This document shows, piece by piece, positions 36,501 to 47,598 of a stretch of DNA of 64,000 nt (positions within the stretch are counted from its first letter, which is position 1; every line of letters begins with the position of its first letter). This stretch comes from Melieria omissa (lineage: Eukaryota > Arthropoda > Insecta > Diptera > Ulidiidae). Where the stretch lies: contig OZ020268.1 of the NCBI GenBank assembly GCA_963971225.1, forward strand, positions 10,149,532 to 10,213,531, written 5' to 3'. A program made the position numbers and the translations under genes. The notes below the pieces were generated by a model. The model was not told the origin of the DNA and searched no databases. It worked only from the letters and a program-made list of their open reading frames with translations.

Positions 36501-36890
36501 ATTTTGATCTGAAGTTTGTATCATAAGAAGGTATATGGTATAAATTCTAAGTGGGTATAAATGGATTCAGAAATGCAAGGAGCATCGATTAAGCAATGTT
36601 CGTTTGCATGTCTGTCTGTCCGTCCATGCATGAACTGCTAAGTTCACAAGACAACTTCGGAACGAGTAGAGATATCGGCATGAAATTTCGTATAGAAACT
36701 GTTTATATTCGAGCTAAGAACTGGTGTCCCTGTGGGCATTGTACGCCCACTTTTGGACAGGGTTGCCATATAAGAGTACTTTATAAAATTTGGGAATTTC
36801 ATTATGTGTCCAAATAGTCATTAAGTTAATGACTGTTTACGAAAGAAAATTGATGTAGCACAATGCCTTAACCCATTAACTGTACCTACA
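33551..36890. other. noncoding DNA, partly less AT-rich, no gene recognised
   Basis: The interval 34080-36500 is less AT-rich and holds GTT/CAG triplets (35330-35340, 35590-35600, 36212-36231), (GT)n at 35408-35426, and overlapping frames on both strands (34068-34394 minus, 34788-35174 minus, 36014-36526 plus). All are shaped by the triplet repeats, and none shows a domain. At 36530-36800 a CTGTCTGTCCGTCC phrase followed by GAGATATCGGCATGAAATTT resembles a dispersed fly repeat without clear ends. Confidence 0.45.
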
Positions 36891-36992
36891 TTAACTGTAG
36901 ACTTACGTTAAGAAACAGGTCAAAAATTACCCAGATTAAAATCACACACAAATTAAAACAAAAATGCAAAGCCAACTGAGTTTTTTATATAT

Positions 36993-37451
36993 TGTAACGA
37001 TAAGACAGTCTGTCGCTGTGCAAAGCAACCCTGTCGCTACGCGCCGTGCGACCTGGCGCGGGATGACCGCGATAATGGAAACTTTTAGTCCAACCTGGCA
37101 ATGATGGCCGCGATAATGGAAATTTTTAGTCCAACCTGGCAATGATGGTCGCGATCATCATGGAAACCTTTAGTCCACTCTGGAATGGGCGAGAACGATC
37201 TGCGCGATGGCCGGACAGGTATAAAAGGCAGTCGGGTGCGGCCCAGCAAGTCAGTCTGATTTTGATTGGTGAAGGTGCCACATGGAGCAATCGAGCAAAT
37301 ACTTAAGTGTAAAGACAGTAAAGTGTACAATTGGTGAAATAAAGTGATTGTTGGTTTTCATTGACTGCATTTAGATAACTAAAGTTGTTTTATCTTCAAA
37401 TTGCACAATCCAGTGATACGTACTAGCCCACTAGAACTAGCATTCGTAACA
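36993..37451 (+). mobile_element. solo LTR, copy 2, nested in a MITE
   Basis: The 459-bp unit starts TGTAACGAT and ends ATTCGTAACA. It is flanked by ATAT (36989-36992 and 37452-37455). It has a clear promoter layout: TATAAAA at 37220-37226 and TCAGTC initiator at about 37251, 31 bp apart. AATAAA follows at 37338-37343. The upstream U3-like part holds three copies of a roughly 41-bp repeat starting at about 37062, 37103 and 37144 (GATGRYCGCGAT type). The 3' third aligns with the LTR at 33144-33546, but the U3 differs strongly, so they are subfamilies. No internal retroelement sequence remains. Confidence 0.88.
37220..37256 (+). promoter_or_regulatory. LTR core promoter
   Basis: TATAAAA (37220-37226) lies about 31 bp before TCAGTC (37251-37256), the insect initiator consensus. 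The spacing is canonical. It could drive transcription rightwards from the solo LTR. Confidence 0.6.
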
Positions 37452-37596
37452 ATATCAAACGGTTTGATTTCGATAGATAATATTTATGTAAGTACGCAAG
37501 TCATGAAAAAACAGCTAATAATAATAACAAATTTTAAAAATATTAGAAGTAAAAACAATTTGGTCGAAAACGACCCCAACGTAGGTCTTCGGTAAA

Positions 37597-38254
37597 CCCT
37601 TTCCAGTAAATTTCCACATTACTTAAGATACAAATTTTTCCTTCAAAATATTGACCTCTTACTGAACATTTTAGCAATAAAATACAAAAAATTTTCAAAA
37701 AAATTATTTAAGTTGAGAATTACAACTCAATCAATTTGGTACGATATATCGCACAATGGTCCGCAAAGGAGTAAAAATTCATGAAATTTTGTTTTGGGTG
37801 TTTTTAAGTTTAATGAACAAATAATTGATTTTTTTTATAGAAAACAACAAAAAAACAAAACGTGATTTCATTTTGATCGAAACTTATATAAATTATATAT
37901 GTATAAACAATGATTCACATTTATTTGAACTTATATAATCGTTGTTGTTGTTGCCAAGCTCTTTCTCCCTCAATAAAACATAGAGTCAATTAAAATTCAT
38001 ATAGCTTTACAGAAAGATACTGAATATAGCCGATTTTTAATATAGTAGTGGGAGTGGCAAGTACGCATGTCTAACCTTACATAACCTGTGTCTGCCCAGT
38101 AAAACACAAACTCGTCTAGTAATTTTTATTTTTAATCGAAAATTGCCGAAAAGTTGAATTTAGACACGTGGTTTTCATAAAAACTGTGTTCGCTGTCAAA
38201 TAAAAAATCCTCGAAAAAAATTGTACCATATGTTGTACAAATTTCCGGAAAGGG
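37597..38254. mobile_element. CCCTTTC-family TTAA element, copy 3 (long form)
   Basis: The 658-bp element is flanked by TAAA (37593-37596) and TTAA (38255-38258), one mismatch from a TTAA duplication. The ends CCCTTTCCAGTAAATTT and, inverted, CCCTTTCCGGAAATTT share most positions. The left flank directly abuts the end of the AGACCTAC-family element at 37592, so the two elements meet at one target site. There is no long ORF inside. A GTT run is at 37941-37952. Confidence 0.7.
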
Positions 38255-38615
38255 TTAATCCATTATGAACTACACTAACTTAATTTGTTAAATGCTAAAA
38301 AAAACTGTACTGAGACTTTGGTTCCTCTGACAGCGAGGGGTATGAAAAAGTCGTTCAAATCTGACTGAAACACTCTGGACTTGGGCTTCATTCGTCTGAT
38401 TACAGGGCTTGAAAAAGACGTTGAAACCAGACTAAAACACTGGACTTGAACTTAAGTCGTTTAAAGCCGACTAGAAGGCTTTGGATTTTGACTTAGCTCG
38501 ACTGGGTGCCGGGTATAAAAAAGTTATTTAAAACCGACTGAAAAGCTCTAAACTTGGCCTTCCTTCGTATGCGTGCAGGGAATGAAAAAGTTGTTTAACC
38601 TATTAAGAACTATAT

Positions 38616-39290
38616 TAGAGACCTGCACGAGTATGCATTTTTGCTATTCGAAAACATTCAAATTGCTTTTGAATAGAATACTTCACTTCATCTCTGCGGA
38701 CCGGTCCGAATGAATACGAGTACATTTCTCTTCGAGTACGAGTAAGCTCCGAACAGAAACGAATAGACGTACACTATTTATTCATATTCGCTCGAAGCGA
38801 GAAAACGAGCACAAAAGCATTCGAATAATAGTACACACTGCTTCGAATATATTCGAATATACTCGTTTTATTATTCCTAAGATTATTTAGAAATATTTAT
38901 GTTATATATAAATATTTATTATTAATTTTTTATGCTACTTTCTTCAATAATTTCCATTTTGCGTATTAACTAATAAGCCACTTCAACCGCCGCACAAGTA
39001 TACACATGGAAAAGTGACATACTGCGCATAAAAATATTCGGTGAAACTGTTGATATTCGAATACTTCGCAAAGTTCTCGATTACCGAATACGAGCACTGC
39101 AGTATTCGCTTCTCACCGAATACGAGCACTGCAGTGTTCGCTTTCACCGAATACGAATAGAAACGAGAAGCGACGCTCGCTGGTTCTCGTTTCTATTCGT
39201 TTCGTTGTACGCATTCTTCGAATACCAAGTACCCGTACAGTATGTACAGTAGTGTAGCCGCCAAAATGAATACATTCATGCAGGACTTTA
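38616..39290. mobile_element. hobo-like hAT non-autonomous element
   Basis: The 675-bp element is flanked by an exact 8-bp duplication AACTATAT (38608-38615 and 39291-39298), the hAT hallmark. The terminal repeats TAGAGACCTGCA and, inverted, TAAAGTCCTGCA match at 10 of 12. The left end also matches the hobo end CAGAGAACTGCA at 10 of 12. The interior is noncoding and dense in TATTCGAATA-type motifs, with a roughly 33-bp duplicated block around 39085-39145 (CCGAATACGAGCACTGCAG). It is inserted in the 73-bp minisatellite region. Confidence 0.9.
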
Positions 39291-39322
39291 AACTATATTA
39301 ATCCATTATGAACCACATTCAC

Positions 39323-39461
39323 CAGTGGCGGATTCAGGGGGTGTTTTGGGGGTTGAAACCCCCCCCCCCCCCGAAATATTAGGATCGACATTAAAACTAC
39401 ATACAAATTAAAAGACAATTTATGAATATCCCCCCGAAATATTTTTCTAAATCCGCCCCTG
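39323..39461. mobile_element. hAT MITE, CAGTGGCGGATTC family, copy 1
   Basis: The 139-bp element has an exact 8-bp duplication ACATTCAC (39315-39322 and 39462-39469). The ends are CAGTGGCGGATTCAG and, inverted, CAGGGGCGGATTTAG. Runs of G near the left and C in the middle make most of it a hairpin. A second copy with its own 8-bp duplication is at 49385-49540. The element is noncoding. It sits 25 bp from the hAT element at 38616-39290. Confidence 0.92.
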
Positions 39462-40055
39462 ACATTCACTAATTTTGTCTCTCATTATAAAAGACACTGA
39501 ACTTGGACTTGGTTTACCTGGGTGCAGGGTTTGAAAAAATCTTTTAAATCTGACTAAAACACTCTGGACTTTGACTTTGATTTGATTCAACTGGATGCAA
39601 GGTATGAAAAAGTCGTTGAAATCTGACTGCAACACTCTGGACTTTGACTTTGACTTGATTCGACTGAGTCCAGGGTATGAAAAAGTCGTTGAAATCTGAC
39701 TGCAACACTCTGGACTTTGACTTTGAGTTGGTTCGACTGGGTGCAGGGTATGAAAAAGTCTTTGAAATTTGTCTGAAACACTCTGGACTTTGAGTTTGAG
39801 TTGGTTCGACTGGGTGCAGGGTATGAAAAAGTCTTTGAAATCTGACTGAAACATCTGGACTTTGACTTTGAGTTGGTTCGACTGGGTGAAGGGCTCGAAA
39901 AACCTTTTAAAACCGACTGAAAGTCTTTGAACTTGGTTTGTCTGAGTGGAGAGCTTGAATACGTCAATAAGTCATTGAAAACTGACTGAAGCACTCTGGA
40001 CATGGACTTGATTTGTCTGAGTGCAGAGTATAAAAAAGTCGTTGAATTCTCACAG

Positions 40056-41624
40056 GACAACTCTTACTTCTTTTTTACTTCTTTTTTTACAATTACAATT
40101 TTTTTAACTTTATATTTTTTGTTCTCCTGCCAATGTGGCCTGTTGAAGCTTAAATCGCGTTTTGGCTGCAGCGTTTAGTGGATTTGGAAACGTGAAGCTT
40201 TGTACTTTTTTGTTTGTACCTAGTTGCCTGTTGGCAAGAAAAAGAAGAAGACAATTTACATCATTTGAGCGTTGTGGCTGCTGTAGAAATGTTTGTGTGT
40301 GTTTTTGCAGGAAATTTCTATGAATTTAAATGCAGTAGCAAACTAACAGTTCGAAGGTGCAACATTGTTTGAGGCCAGGAAAAGTAATGATCCAATTTGT
40401 GTGAACAGCCAAACTCACACAACAGTTGGTTGCGTCAAGTGCCTTTCAGAAGTTTGTTGAACCGGATGGTAGAGAATGGTTCGTTTTAACGCTGCTGAAC
40501 GTTACTCATTTGGCAGTTTACTGCCGTTGTCAGTTGAGTGAAAGGTAAAAAATGTGTAAAGGATGAGCAGAATGCTGTGTAGTATTGAAAGAAGCAGATA
40601 GAAGAGAATAGATTGTAAGTAAAATTTTGTAAACATTGTTAAGGCTAAGTTGGGGTGTTAGGTAAGTTTTTTGGATTAGGTCAAGTCAGGTTATTAGAAT
40701 AGAAACCGAAAAGAAGATAACTGAAGAGCACTAAAGAGCGCCCAAAGTTAGGCGCCAGTACAGAAATAAGTAGAAATATTACTTCACATTATTTCCAGCG
40801 TCAAGTTTCCTTGATTTCAATGCACTCAACAAAAAGTTTTCACTGGTAATTTGTCGTCGTAAAAACGCATCGCGAACTTTGCCAACGTAATTAACGTAAT
40901 TTTCTCGCTCAACAAAAATCAAGAAAAAAATTATGAACAAATTAAAAACAAAAAACCAGTGAGTGAAATTTCGCGCCAAAGCGCACAAACTCAAACTATA
41001 TTTGCCATATGCTGCTTGTGGCTGCTGTCGAAACGTTAGACGCAAAGTTGTGGGCGAAACAAATCGAAAAAAGTGCAAGCAATTTTTTTGTTTTGCAACT
41101 CGATTTCTATTTTTTTCATTGAATCCGTTGCATTGGTAAAACTCTTAACTGGATTTTTAGACAGCAACAAAAACTGAACATTGCAGCACACGACGAAACG
41201 ACAGCGAGTCAGCACAGGTGTGGTAGGAGGAGGAAAAGAAGTAAACCGAGTTTTTGCAGGTTGGAATTCAACGTAAATGTCACATTGGTGTGGCGAGGAA
41301 AAAGTTGTCACTATGCAACAAGCGCAAGCAAAAACCGCAACAACAACAACTACCAACATGACACGACACAACAGCAACAACTGCGCACAATTTTTGCACT
41401 TCCGGTCAATCGAAGTTTCAAGAATTTGAGCATGAAAAGCGATCGAATAAAAAAATAGAAAAAAACTAGAACTACAACAATTTGAGAACTTTGAGCATTG
41501 GAACCACTGCCACAACAACAAGCAACAATTGCTGTGAATTAAAGTACAGTAAAAGTTTGTATGTCAAAGGGTGCGATGTCCTGCAATATGAGCGAACTGC
41601 GTCAATTTTTTACGTGTGGCAATT
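40056..41624. other. noncoding DNA, no gene recognised
   Basis: The interval 41036-41520 has CAA/ACA triplets and a 161-codon minus frame (41036-41521) that shows no domain. The rest is AT-rich with no bounded element. Confidence 0.45.
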
Positions 41625-42690
41625 TATAAAAAATCATAAAAATAGATAAATAAAAAACTAAAAATATTAATAAAAATAAAATCAAAATCTATTAAAATTA
41701 AAATTATTATTTTTCATTTATTTTATATTAAAAAATTTATTAAAAAAAAATTTAATTAAAATTTCATATCACAATTTCAAATCATTAAAATAGTTAAATA
41801 AAAACAAATAAAAAAAATTAAATACAATTAAAAATCTATTCAAATGCGAAATTATTTTGTTTTTTTCTAAATATTAAAAAAAAATATAATTAAAATTTCA
41901 TATTGAAATTTCACATCATAAAAATAGGTAAATAAAAGAAATTAAAAAAAAAAATAAAATTACAAATCTATTAAAATGCAAAATTATTTTGTTTTTTTTT
42001 ATAAATATTGAAAAAAAAGTAATTAAAATTTCATATCACAATTTCAAATCATAAAAACATGTAAATAAAAAAAATAAAATTTAAAATCTATTAAAATGCA
42101 AAATTATTTTGTTTTTTTTTTATAAATGCTAAAAAAAATGTAATTAAAAATTTCAAATCATAAAAATAGGTAAATAAAACAATTTAAAACAATAAATACA
42201 ATTAAAAATCTATTAAAATGCAAAATTATTTTGTTTTTTTATAAATATTATAAAAAAAATTTAATTAAAATTTCATATCAAATATATTCACATATTTCAA
42301 ATCATAAAAATAGGTAAATAAAAAAAATTTAAAAAAATAAATTAAATTAAAAATCTATTAAAATGCAAAATTATTTTGTTTTTTTTTGTATAAATATTAT
42401 AAAAAATGTAATTAAAATTTCATATCAAAATTTCAAATCATAAAAATAGGTAAATAAAAAAATAAAAAAATTAATAAATAAATAAAAATAAAAATCTATT
42501 AAAATTAAAATTATTTTTTTATTTATAAATATTAAAAAAAAATTTCATTAAAATTTCATACCAAGATTTCAAATCATAAAAATAGGTAAATAAAAAAATT
42601 ACAAACAAAATAAATAAAATTAAAAATCTATTAAAATGCAAAATTATTATTTTTTATTTATAAGTATTAAAAAAACTGTAATTAAAATAT
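41625..42690. repeat. AT-rich minisatellite, about 120-145-bp units
   Basis: Roughly eight diverged units carry AAATCTATTAAAATGCAAAA, then TTATTTTGTTTTTTT, TAAATATTAAAAA, AATTTCATATCA and AAATCATAAAAATAGGTAAA. The AATCTATT block starts near 41685, 41835, 41967, 42087, 42208, 42351, 42492 and 42625. No coding potential. Confidence 0.85.
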
Positions 42691-43346
42691 GATTATTATA
42701 ATTCAAAGCTCCACTTTGCGCTGCTTCCAACTGCAACATTGTTTTTGTTTTTACTATGTGCTGCTTCAATAAATTCTCAAGCCATACTCCAACAACCACA
42801 CTGAGTGATTGCCAAAGAAACAAAGAAATAGAAGCACAAAAAGAGAACACAACAACAATTTCCATATATTTCTACCAAAATGACTTTTTGCATTTCGCGT
42901 GCAGCGCACAAAAAAATCACACCCGAAATGTCACCTGCGCATTTGTGCCGCTTGTGTGTTTTTTTTTCATTTTCCCATTTCCCAAATGGCAGCCATGGCC
43001 AGAGGAAAATGGCCGCTGTAACGCTAACAGCTTCTCTGTTTTCATTACTCGGTTTGTCTGAAGTTTTTTGCATTTTAAACGTTGAAAAGCTGCGTGCGCC
43101 GCCACTTGCAGCGACACAGTGCAGACAGCAACAAAAACCAGGAAATGTTGAAAATTGTTCTCGAAACTGCAGGCAATTCTTGCCGCTTAAAGTGCACGCT
43201 GACCGTTTTGATGCAGAAAAAATTGAATTTTTCATTGTCTGCATGCAGCGCTGACATTTAAAAAAAAATTCTACATTAGTTATGAACTGAAAACGCACAC
43301 ATACAAACTGTGGACTTGTGGTACAACGGACGCTCCATCACTATTA
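42691..43346. other. noncoding DNA, no gene recognised
   Basis: Overlapping frames exist on both strands (42777-43298 minus, 173 codons; 42880-43254 plus, 124 codons). Neither shows a domain, and such double-strand openness in moderately GC DNA usually reflects composition. Confidence 0.45.
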
Positions 43347-43354
43347 TTCATCTT

Positions 43355-43492
43355 CAGAGGCGCACACAGGGGAGTTTGGGATTCAAACCCCCAAAACACA
43401 AAAATTTTTGGTACAAAATATGGTTTCGAATGGTGTTCGACTCTAAAGTTGTACGCAAAACCCTCAAAAATGAAATCCTATGTGCCCCACTG
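43355..43492. mobile_element. hAT MITE, CAGWGGCGCACA subfamily, copy 1
   Basis: The 138-bp element has ends CAGAGGCGCACACAGG and, inverted, CAGTGGGGCACATAGG. The flanks TTCATCTT and GTCATATT match at 6 of 8 positions, a decayed 8-bp duplication. Like the CAGTGGCGGATTC family it has a GGGATTCAAACCCCC hairpin near the left end. Related ends are at 44756 and 63738. Confidence 0.65.
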
Positions 43493-43500
43493 GTCATATT

Positions 43501-44747
43501 TACTCCACGACGACTCCAAAGAATCGCTTTCGAGATGTGATCTTTTAGCCAAAAAGTGCAGCGAACGTTGCGAACCATTTTTTACTAACACTTCTTGTAT
43601 TGTTTGTACAAATCTATGGAAATAAACCCACCAACCCACCCACATTTAAGAACAACAAAGCCAAAAGTTATTCAAGCAGCCACAGCGCGTAGTGCAATTT
43701 TTATCAAATGAAATCAACACACAGATTTCCCCAAAGATTTGCATTGACTGCGCGCAGTGCACGTGCCGCGTGCAGTCGAGCGCACAAAGAGTGAATCCCT
43801 AAATGCCGCAGAGCAGCAGCAGCGAAACAATTTACATAAGAATTTCCACAACTCGACACCCGCGGCGCCGCTGCCGCACTAACACGAAATATTTAATTTA
43901 CACCTCTGCATGCCAAATCAGCTGCACGCAGCCAAGCACTCTCACACACACATACAAAGCGACAAAGATTGCACACCCACACGCACACAATTGCACACAG
44001 AGGCGAACCGGAGCAGCAGCCGCAGCGACATGTCGCGCGTGCGTAAGAAGCGCGTGGCTGCCAGTCGGGCAATTACCAGCAGTGCAATTAATTTAAATGC
44101 AACACATCAAAACTAATTGCGCAAAGTGAATTAATTAAATGGCAACAGCAGCAACAACAACAAAAGCAAAAAACTAGAACATTGGCAACAGCAACAACAG
44201 CGGCTGCTGCAGCGCCAAAGAAGCGGCACTGCACGTCTGAAATGCAGAATAGAAAAACGAGCGCAAGCAGAAATGGCAAATGGCACATTGCGCGCTCCCT
44301 CCCCTACCCCCCTGGACATACTTACACCATCCAAACAATGGCAGCGCGCAATTTGAACGTTCACAATTTACAAGTGCCGCGCTGCATGCAAATGAAATGT
44401 CATTAAACTTGCAACAAAACCGTCACACAGCGACAGCGGCAGTCAGCAACCGCAGCATATTTTTTTTCTCTCGTCCACACACAGCAATATTGCATGCAAC
44501 TTTTTTCGCCTTCGCATTGCACGAAATTGTCGTTTGGAGGTTTTTATTATTTTTTGTTTTTTTATTTTTTAATTTCATATTTTTTTCAAAATGGCAAAGT
44601 ATGTGTGATGCAGCGTGTGATTTTTTATTTATTATAAAAAAAATTATATTATATTATTGCGGTTTTTGCATCAACGAGCCACACCCAACGCCAAACACCA
44701 AACAGAGTGGCAAAACTGCATGGTTTTTGTTGTTTTTGTAGCAGCTG
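43501..44747. other. noncoding DNA with TAAT-rich patch, no gene recognised
   Basis: CAA/CAG triplets at 44140-44205 and (CA) runs near 43940 dominate. A cluster of AATTA/TAATT cores at 44068-44140 could bind homeodomain proteins, but such cores are frequent in AT-rich DNA. Short frames such as 44182-44406 are unsupported. Confidence 0.4.
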
Positions 44748-44755
44748 TTCACAAC

Positions 44756-44872
44756 CAGTGGTGCGCACAGGATTTCAATTTGCAGGGGAAGGGCCCAATA
44801 CCATTTGAAACCATACTTTATATCAGCAATTGTGGTAATTAGGGGATTTGAACCCCCCCTTCCCCTATGTAC
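44756..44872. mobile_element. hAT MITE, CAGTGGTGCGCACAGG subfamily, partial
   Basis: The left end CAGTGGTGCGCACAGG matches the copy at 43355. The right side TTGAACCCCCCCTTCCCCTA, followed by TGTAC, matches the expected inner right end, but the final bases and the target duplication have decayed. The right limit is approximate. Confidence 0.5.
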
Positions 44873-44889
44873 ACCAAATAGACTTCATT

Positions 44890-46570
44890 CACTTTCATTA
44901 ATTGCCTCTTTTTATCATTTTTTTACTTTACCAATTATTAATTTTTCTTCATTTTTTTGATTTTTTGCCACTTTTTTATAATTTGTTTACTTTACCAATT
45001 ATTGATTTTTTTTTATTTTTGTCTTTTTTTTATAATATTAACTTTAACAATTATTGTTTTTTTTACCTCTTTTTATCATTTTGTTACTTAAAAAATTATT
45101 GATGTATTTTTTTTTATTTTTGCCTCTTTTTACAATGTTTTTACTTTCAAATTTATTGATTTTTTCATTTTTGTTTTTTATTTTTTCCCTCTTTTTATCA
45201 TTTTTTTACTTTAAAAATTATTCATTATTTAATTTTTTTATTTTTTGCCTCTTTTTACAATGTTTTTACTTTAAAATTTTTTGATTTTTTTATTTTTTTT
45301 ATTTTTTCCTTCTTTTCGTCAGTTTTTTACTTTAAAAATTATTGATTATTTAATTTTTTTTTATTTTTTGCCTCTTTTTACAATTTTTCTACTTTAGAAT
45401 TTATTGATTTTTAAATTTTTTTTATTTTTTGCCTTTGTTTTACTTTAAAAATTATTAATTATTTAATTTTTTTTTATTATTTGACACTTTTTACAATTTT
45501 TTTACTTTGAAATTTATTGATTTTTTATTTTTTTTATTTTTTGCCTCTTTTTATAATTTTTTTATTTTAAACATTATTGATTATTTAATTTTTTTTATTT
45601 TTTGCCTCTTTTTACAATTTTTCTACTTTAGAATTTATTGATTTTTAAAATTTTTTTATTTTTTGCCTTTGTTTTACTTTAAAAATTATTAATTGTTTAA
45701 TTTTTTTTTATTATTTGCCACTTTTTACAATTTTTGTACTTTAAAATTTATTGATTTTTCCTTTTTTTTATTTTTTGCCTCTTTTTATAATTTTTTTATT
45801 TTCAAAATTATTGATCATTAAATTTTTTTTATTTGTTGCCTCTTTTTACAATGTTTTTACTTTGAAATTTATTGATTTTTGAATATTTTTTTTATTTTTT
45901 GCTTTCTTTTATAATATTTTTACTTTACCAATTTTTGATGTTTTTTATTTTTTGCCTCTTTGTATAATTTTTTTACTTTACCAATTATGTATTTTTTTTC
46001 ATGTTTTTTTTTATTTTTTGTCTAATTTTTATCATTTTTGTACTTTACCAATTATTGATGTTTTCATATTTTTTTATTTTTGGCTTCTTTTTATAATTTT
46101 TTTACTTTAACAATTATTAATTTATTAATTTCTTTTATATTTGTTTGCCTTTTTAATTTTTTGACTTTACCAGTTACTTATTTTTTTCATTTTTTTTATT
46201 TTTTGCCTCTTTTTATAATTTTTTTACTTACAATTACTGATTTTTTAATTTTTTTTTATTTGTTGTCTCTTGTAATTTTTTTACTTTAAAAATTTTTTTA
46301 TTTTTTATATTTGTTTTGCCTTTTGTAATTATTTTACTTTAACAATTATTGATTTTTTCATTTTTTTTTATTTTTTGCCTCTTTTTATAATTTTTTACCT
46401 TACAAATTATTGAGTTTTTTATTTTTTTTTATTTTTTGCTTCTTTTTTAAGTTTTTCTTCCTCATTTTTATCATTTTTTTTACTTAACAATTATTGATTT
46501 TTCATTTCTTTTTTAATTATTTGCCTATTTTTCTAATTTTCTTACTTTACCAATTATTAATTTTTTTCAA
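44890..46570. repeat. T-rich minisatellite, about 55-75-bp units
   Basis: More than twenty diverged units follow the pattern TTTTTTATTTTTTGCCTCTT, TTTATAATTTTTTTACTTT, AAAAATTATTGATTT. Alternating subtypes (TATAAT or ACAAT versus ATCAT) suggest a higher-order unit of about 120-130 bp. Several Phe/Leu-rich frames here are artefacts. Confidence 0.88.
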
Positions 46571-47598
46571 CACTTTAATTTTTCTTTCGCTTAAAAAATT
46601 TTCTCATGGCTTATTTGACATTAAAATATTTTGGTTGCAAGCAAGTGTCACGTGTCTGTAATAAAAGCGCCGATTGCACACACACACACAGATTTTCGTG
46701 TTGCACGCATTGCAGAAAACTTTTCAGTTGCCATAAACGATTCGAGAACTGCAGCACTGCCATTCGAAGGACATTCGCCTTTAGGATGCGCCCGGCTGCC
46801 ATAGCATGCAATGAGCTCAGGTTATGACAACTGTTTGTGCTAGTGTATGTATGTGTGTGTTTGGGTGGGTGCTTGCCTTTTGTGTGAGTGTGTGAGTTTA
46901 TCAAATAAAGCAGCGACATTCCTCTGGGAATTTCTGAGAATTTTCGGATGACATCAGCGTTTCTCTCAAGCGTGAAAAAGATACCAGAAGAGATTTGTTG
47001 CTCCTTGTTCACTCTTCTCGGGAGCATAGGGCCACCACCAGACTCTTCAATCATGATGTTAACAGCGGCTAGTTTGCATAGAGTGGACCTTCTCTAGGTG
47101 TTCTCTGGCGGCCAGTGTTCTACCAGAAAAGATAGCTGCCTTAAATTTGCACTATCTAGCAAAATTTTCTAGCTTTTAAAAATGTGTTAATCCAGTCGCT
47201 ATCTCGACGGAGAGTTCAAAGCATCAACAAAGTTATCAGCGTCCGAACCCTTTAAATTATCTATAGTCATCCCATACCATCTACCAAGTTGTATTGATAG
47301 TTGTTGGAAATATGGCAACCCACTTGCATTTGACGTTTAATTCTTCCTTTTGTACCCTTCTTCAGTTCGAATAAATCATTTTAGTTGAAACGACACGTTT
47401 TTTATTTTTGACCGGAGAACATGTGGTATAACCCAACAAAATTACCCAACTCCACTATCGACCGAAGCCTGAACCTTCAAATTGTCTAATTGAATTCATC
47501 AAAAGTTGTATTCTTCTGCCTAATCTTGCAAATTATTTTGTTCCATACCAACGACGACTTCTTGGCATCAGATCTTCCATGTTAACACGGACGCATCT
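46571..47598. other. noncoding DNA, no gene recognised
   Basis: Short (CA)/(GT) runs near 46679 and 46854 and no recognisable ORF. The 147-codon minus frame (46611-47054) contains a His-Thr repeat from a microsatellite and has no domain. Confidence 0.45.

Larger units (their letters stand above)
36895..37592. mobile_element. AGACCTAC-family MITE, copy 2, split by a solo LTR
   Basis: The left end follows TTAA (36891-36894) and reads CTGTAGACTTACGTTAA. The right end reads AACGTAGGTCTTCGG before TAAA (37593-37596). The outer parts align with the uninterrupted copy at 31270-31487, including the AATTTGGTCGAAAA... and CAGATTAAAATCACAC segments. The middle is interrupted by the LTR at 36993-37451. 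Without the LTR the element is about 235 bp, close to copy 1. Confidence 0.75.
38320..40055. repeat. 73-bp minisatellite interrupted by two transposons
   Basis: Units contain GGACTTTGACTTTGA, TTCGACTGGGTGCAGGG, TATGAAAAAGTC and TGAAATCTGACTG. The TATGAAAAAGTC block recurs at 39603, 39676, 39749 and 39822, exactly 73 bp apart. More diverged units run from 38320 to 38607 and from 39470 to 40055. Between them lie a hAT element (38616-39290) and a MITE (39323-39461). The phrase TTAATCCATTATGAAC occurs at both 38255 and 39298, so a larger segment including the array start may have been duplicated. Because 73 is not a multiple of 3, the long minus-strand frames (39447-39854, 39587-40060) shift frame from unit to unit and are not taken as genes. 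Confidence 0.85.

Noticed and set aside
39447..40060. 135- and 157-codon minus-strand ORFs with repeated SQISTTFSY-like blocks
   Set aside because: They lie in the 73-bp minisatellite. The unit is not a multiple of 3, so the reading frame shifts between units and no stable protein repeat results.
43370..43400. GGGATTCAAACCCCC as a tRNA T-arm or B box
   Set aside because: It lies within a hAT MITE hairpin, and no acceptor stem, D-arm or anticodon arm could be placed around it.
44890..46570. Phe/Leu-rich ORFs as membrane proteins
   Set aside because: They are translations of the T-rich minisatellite and change frame with each unit.
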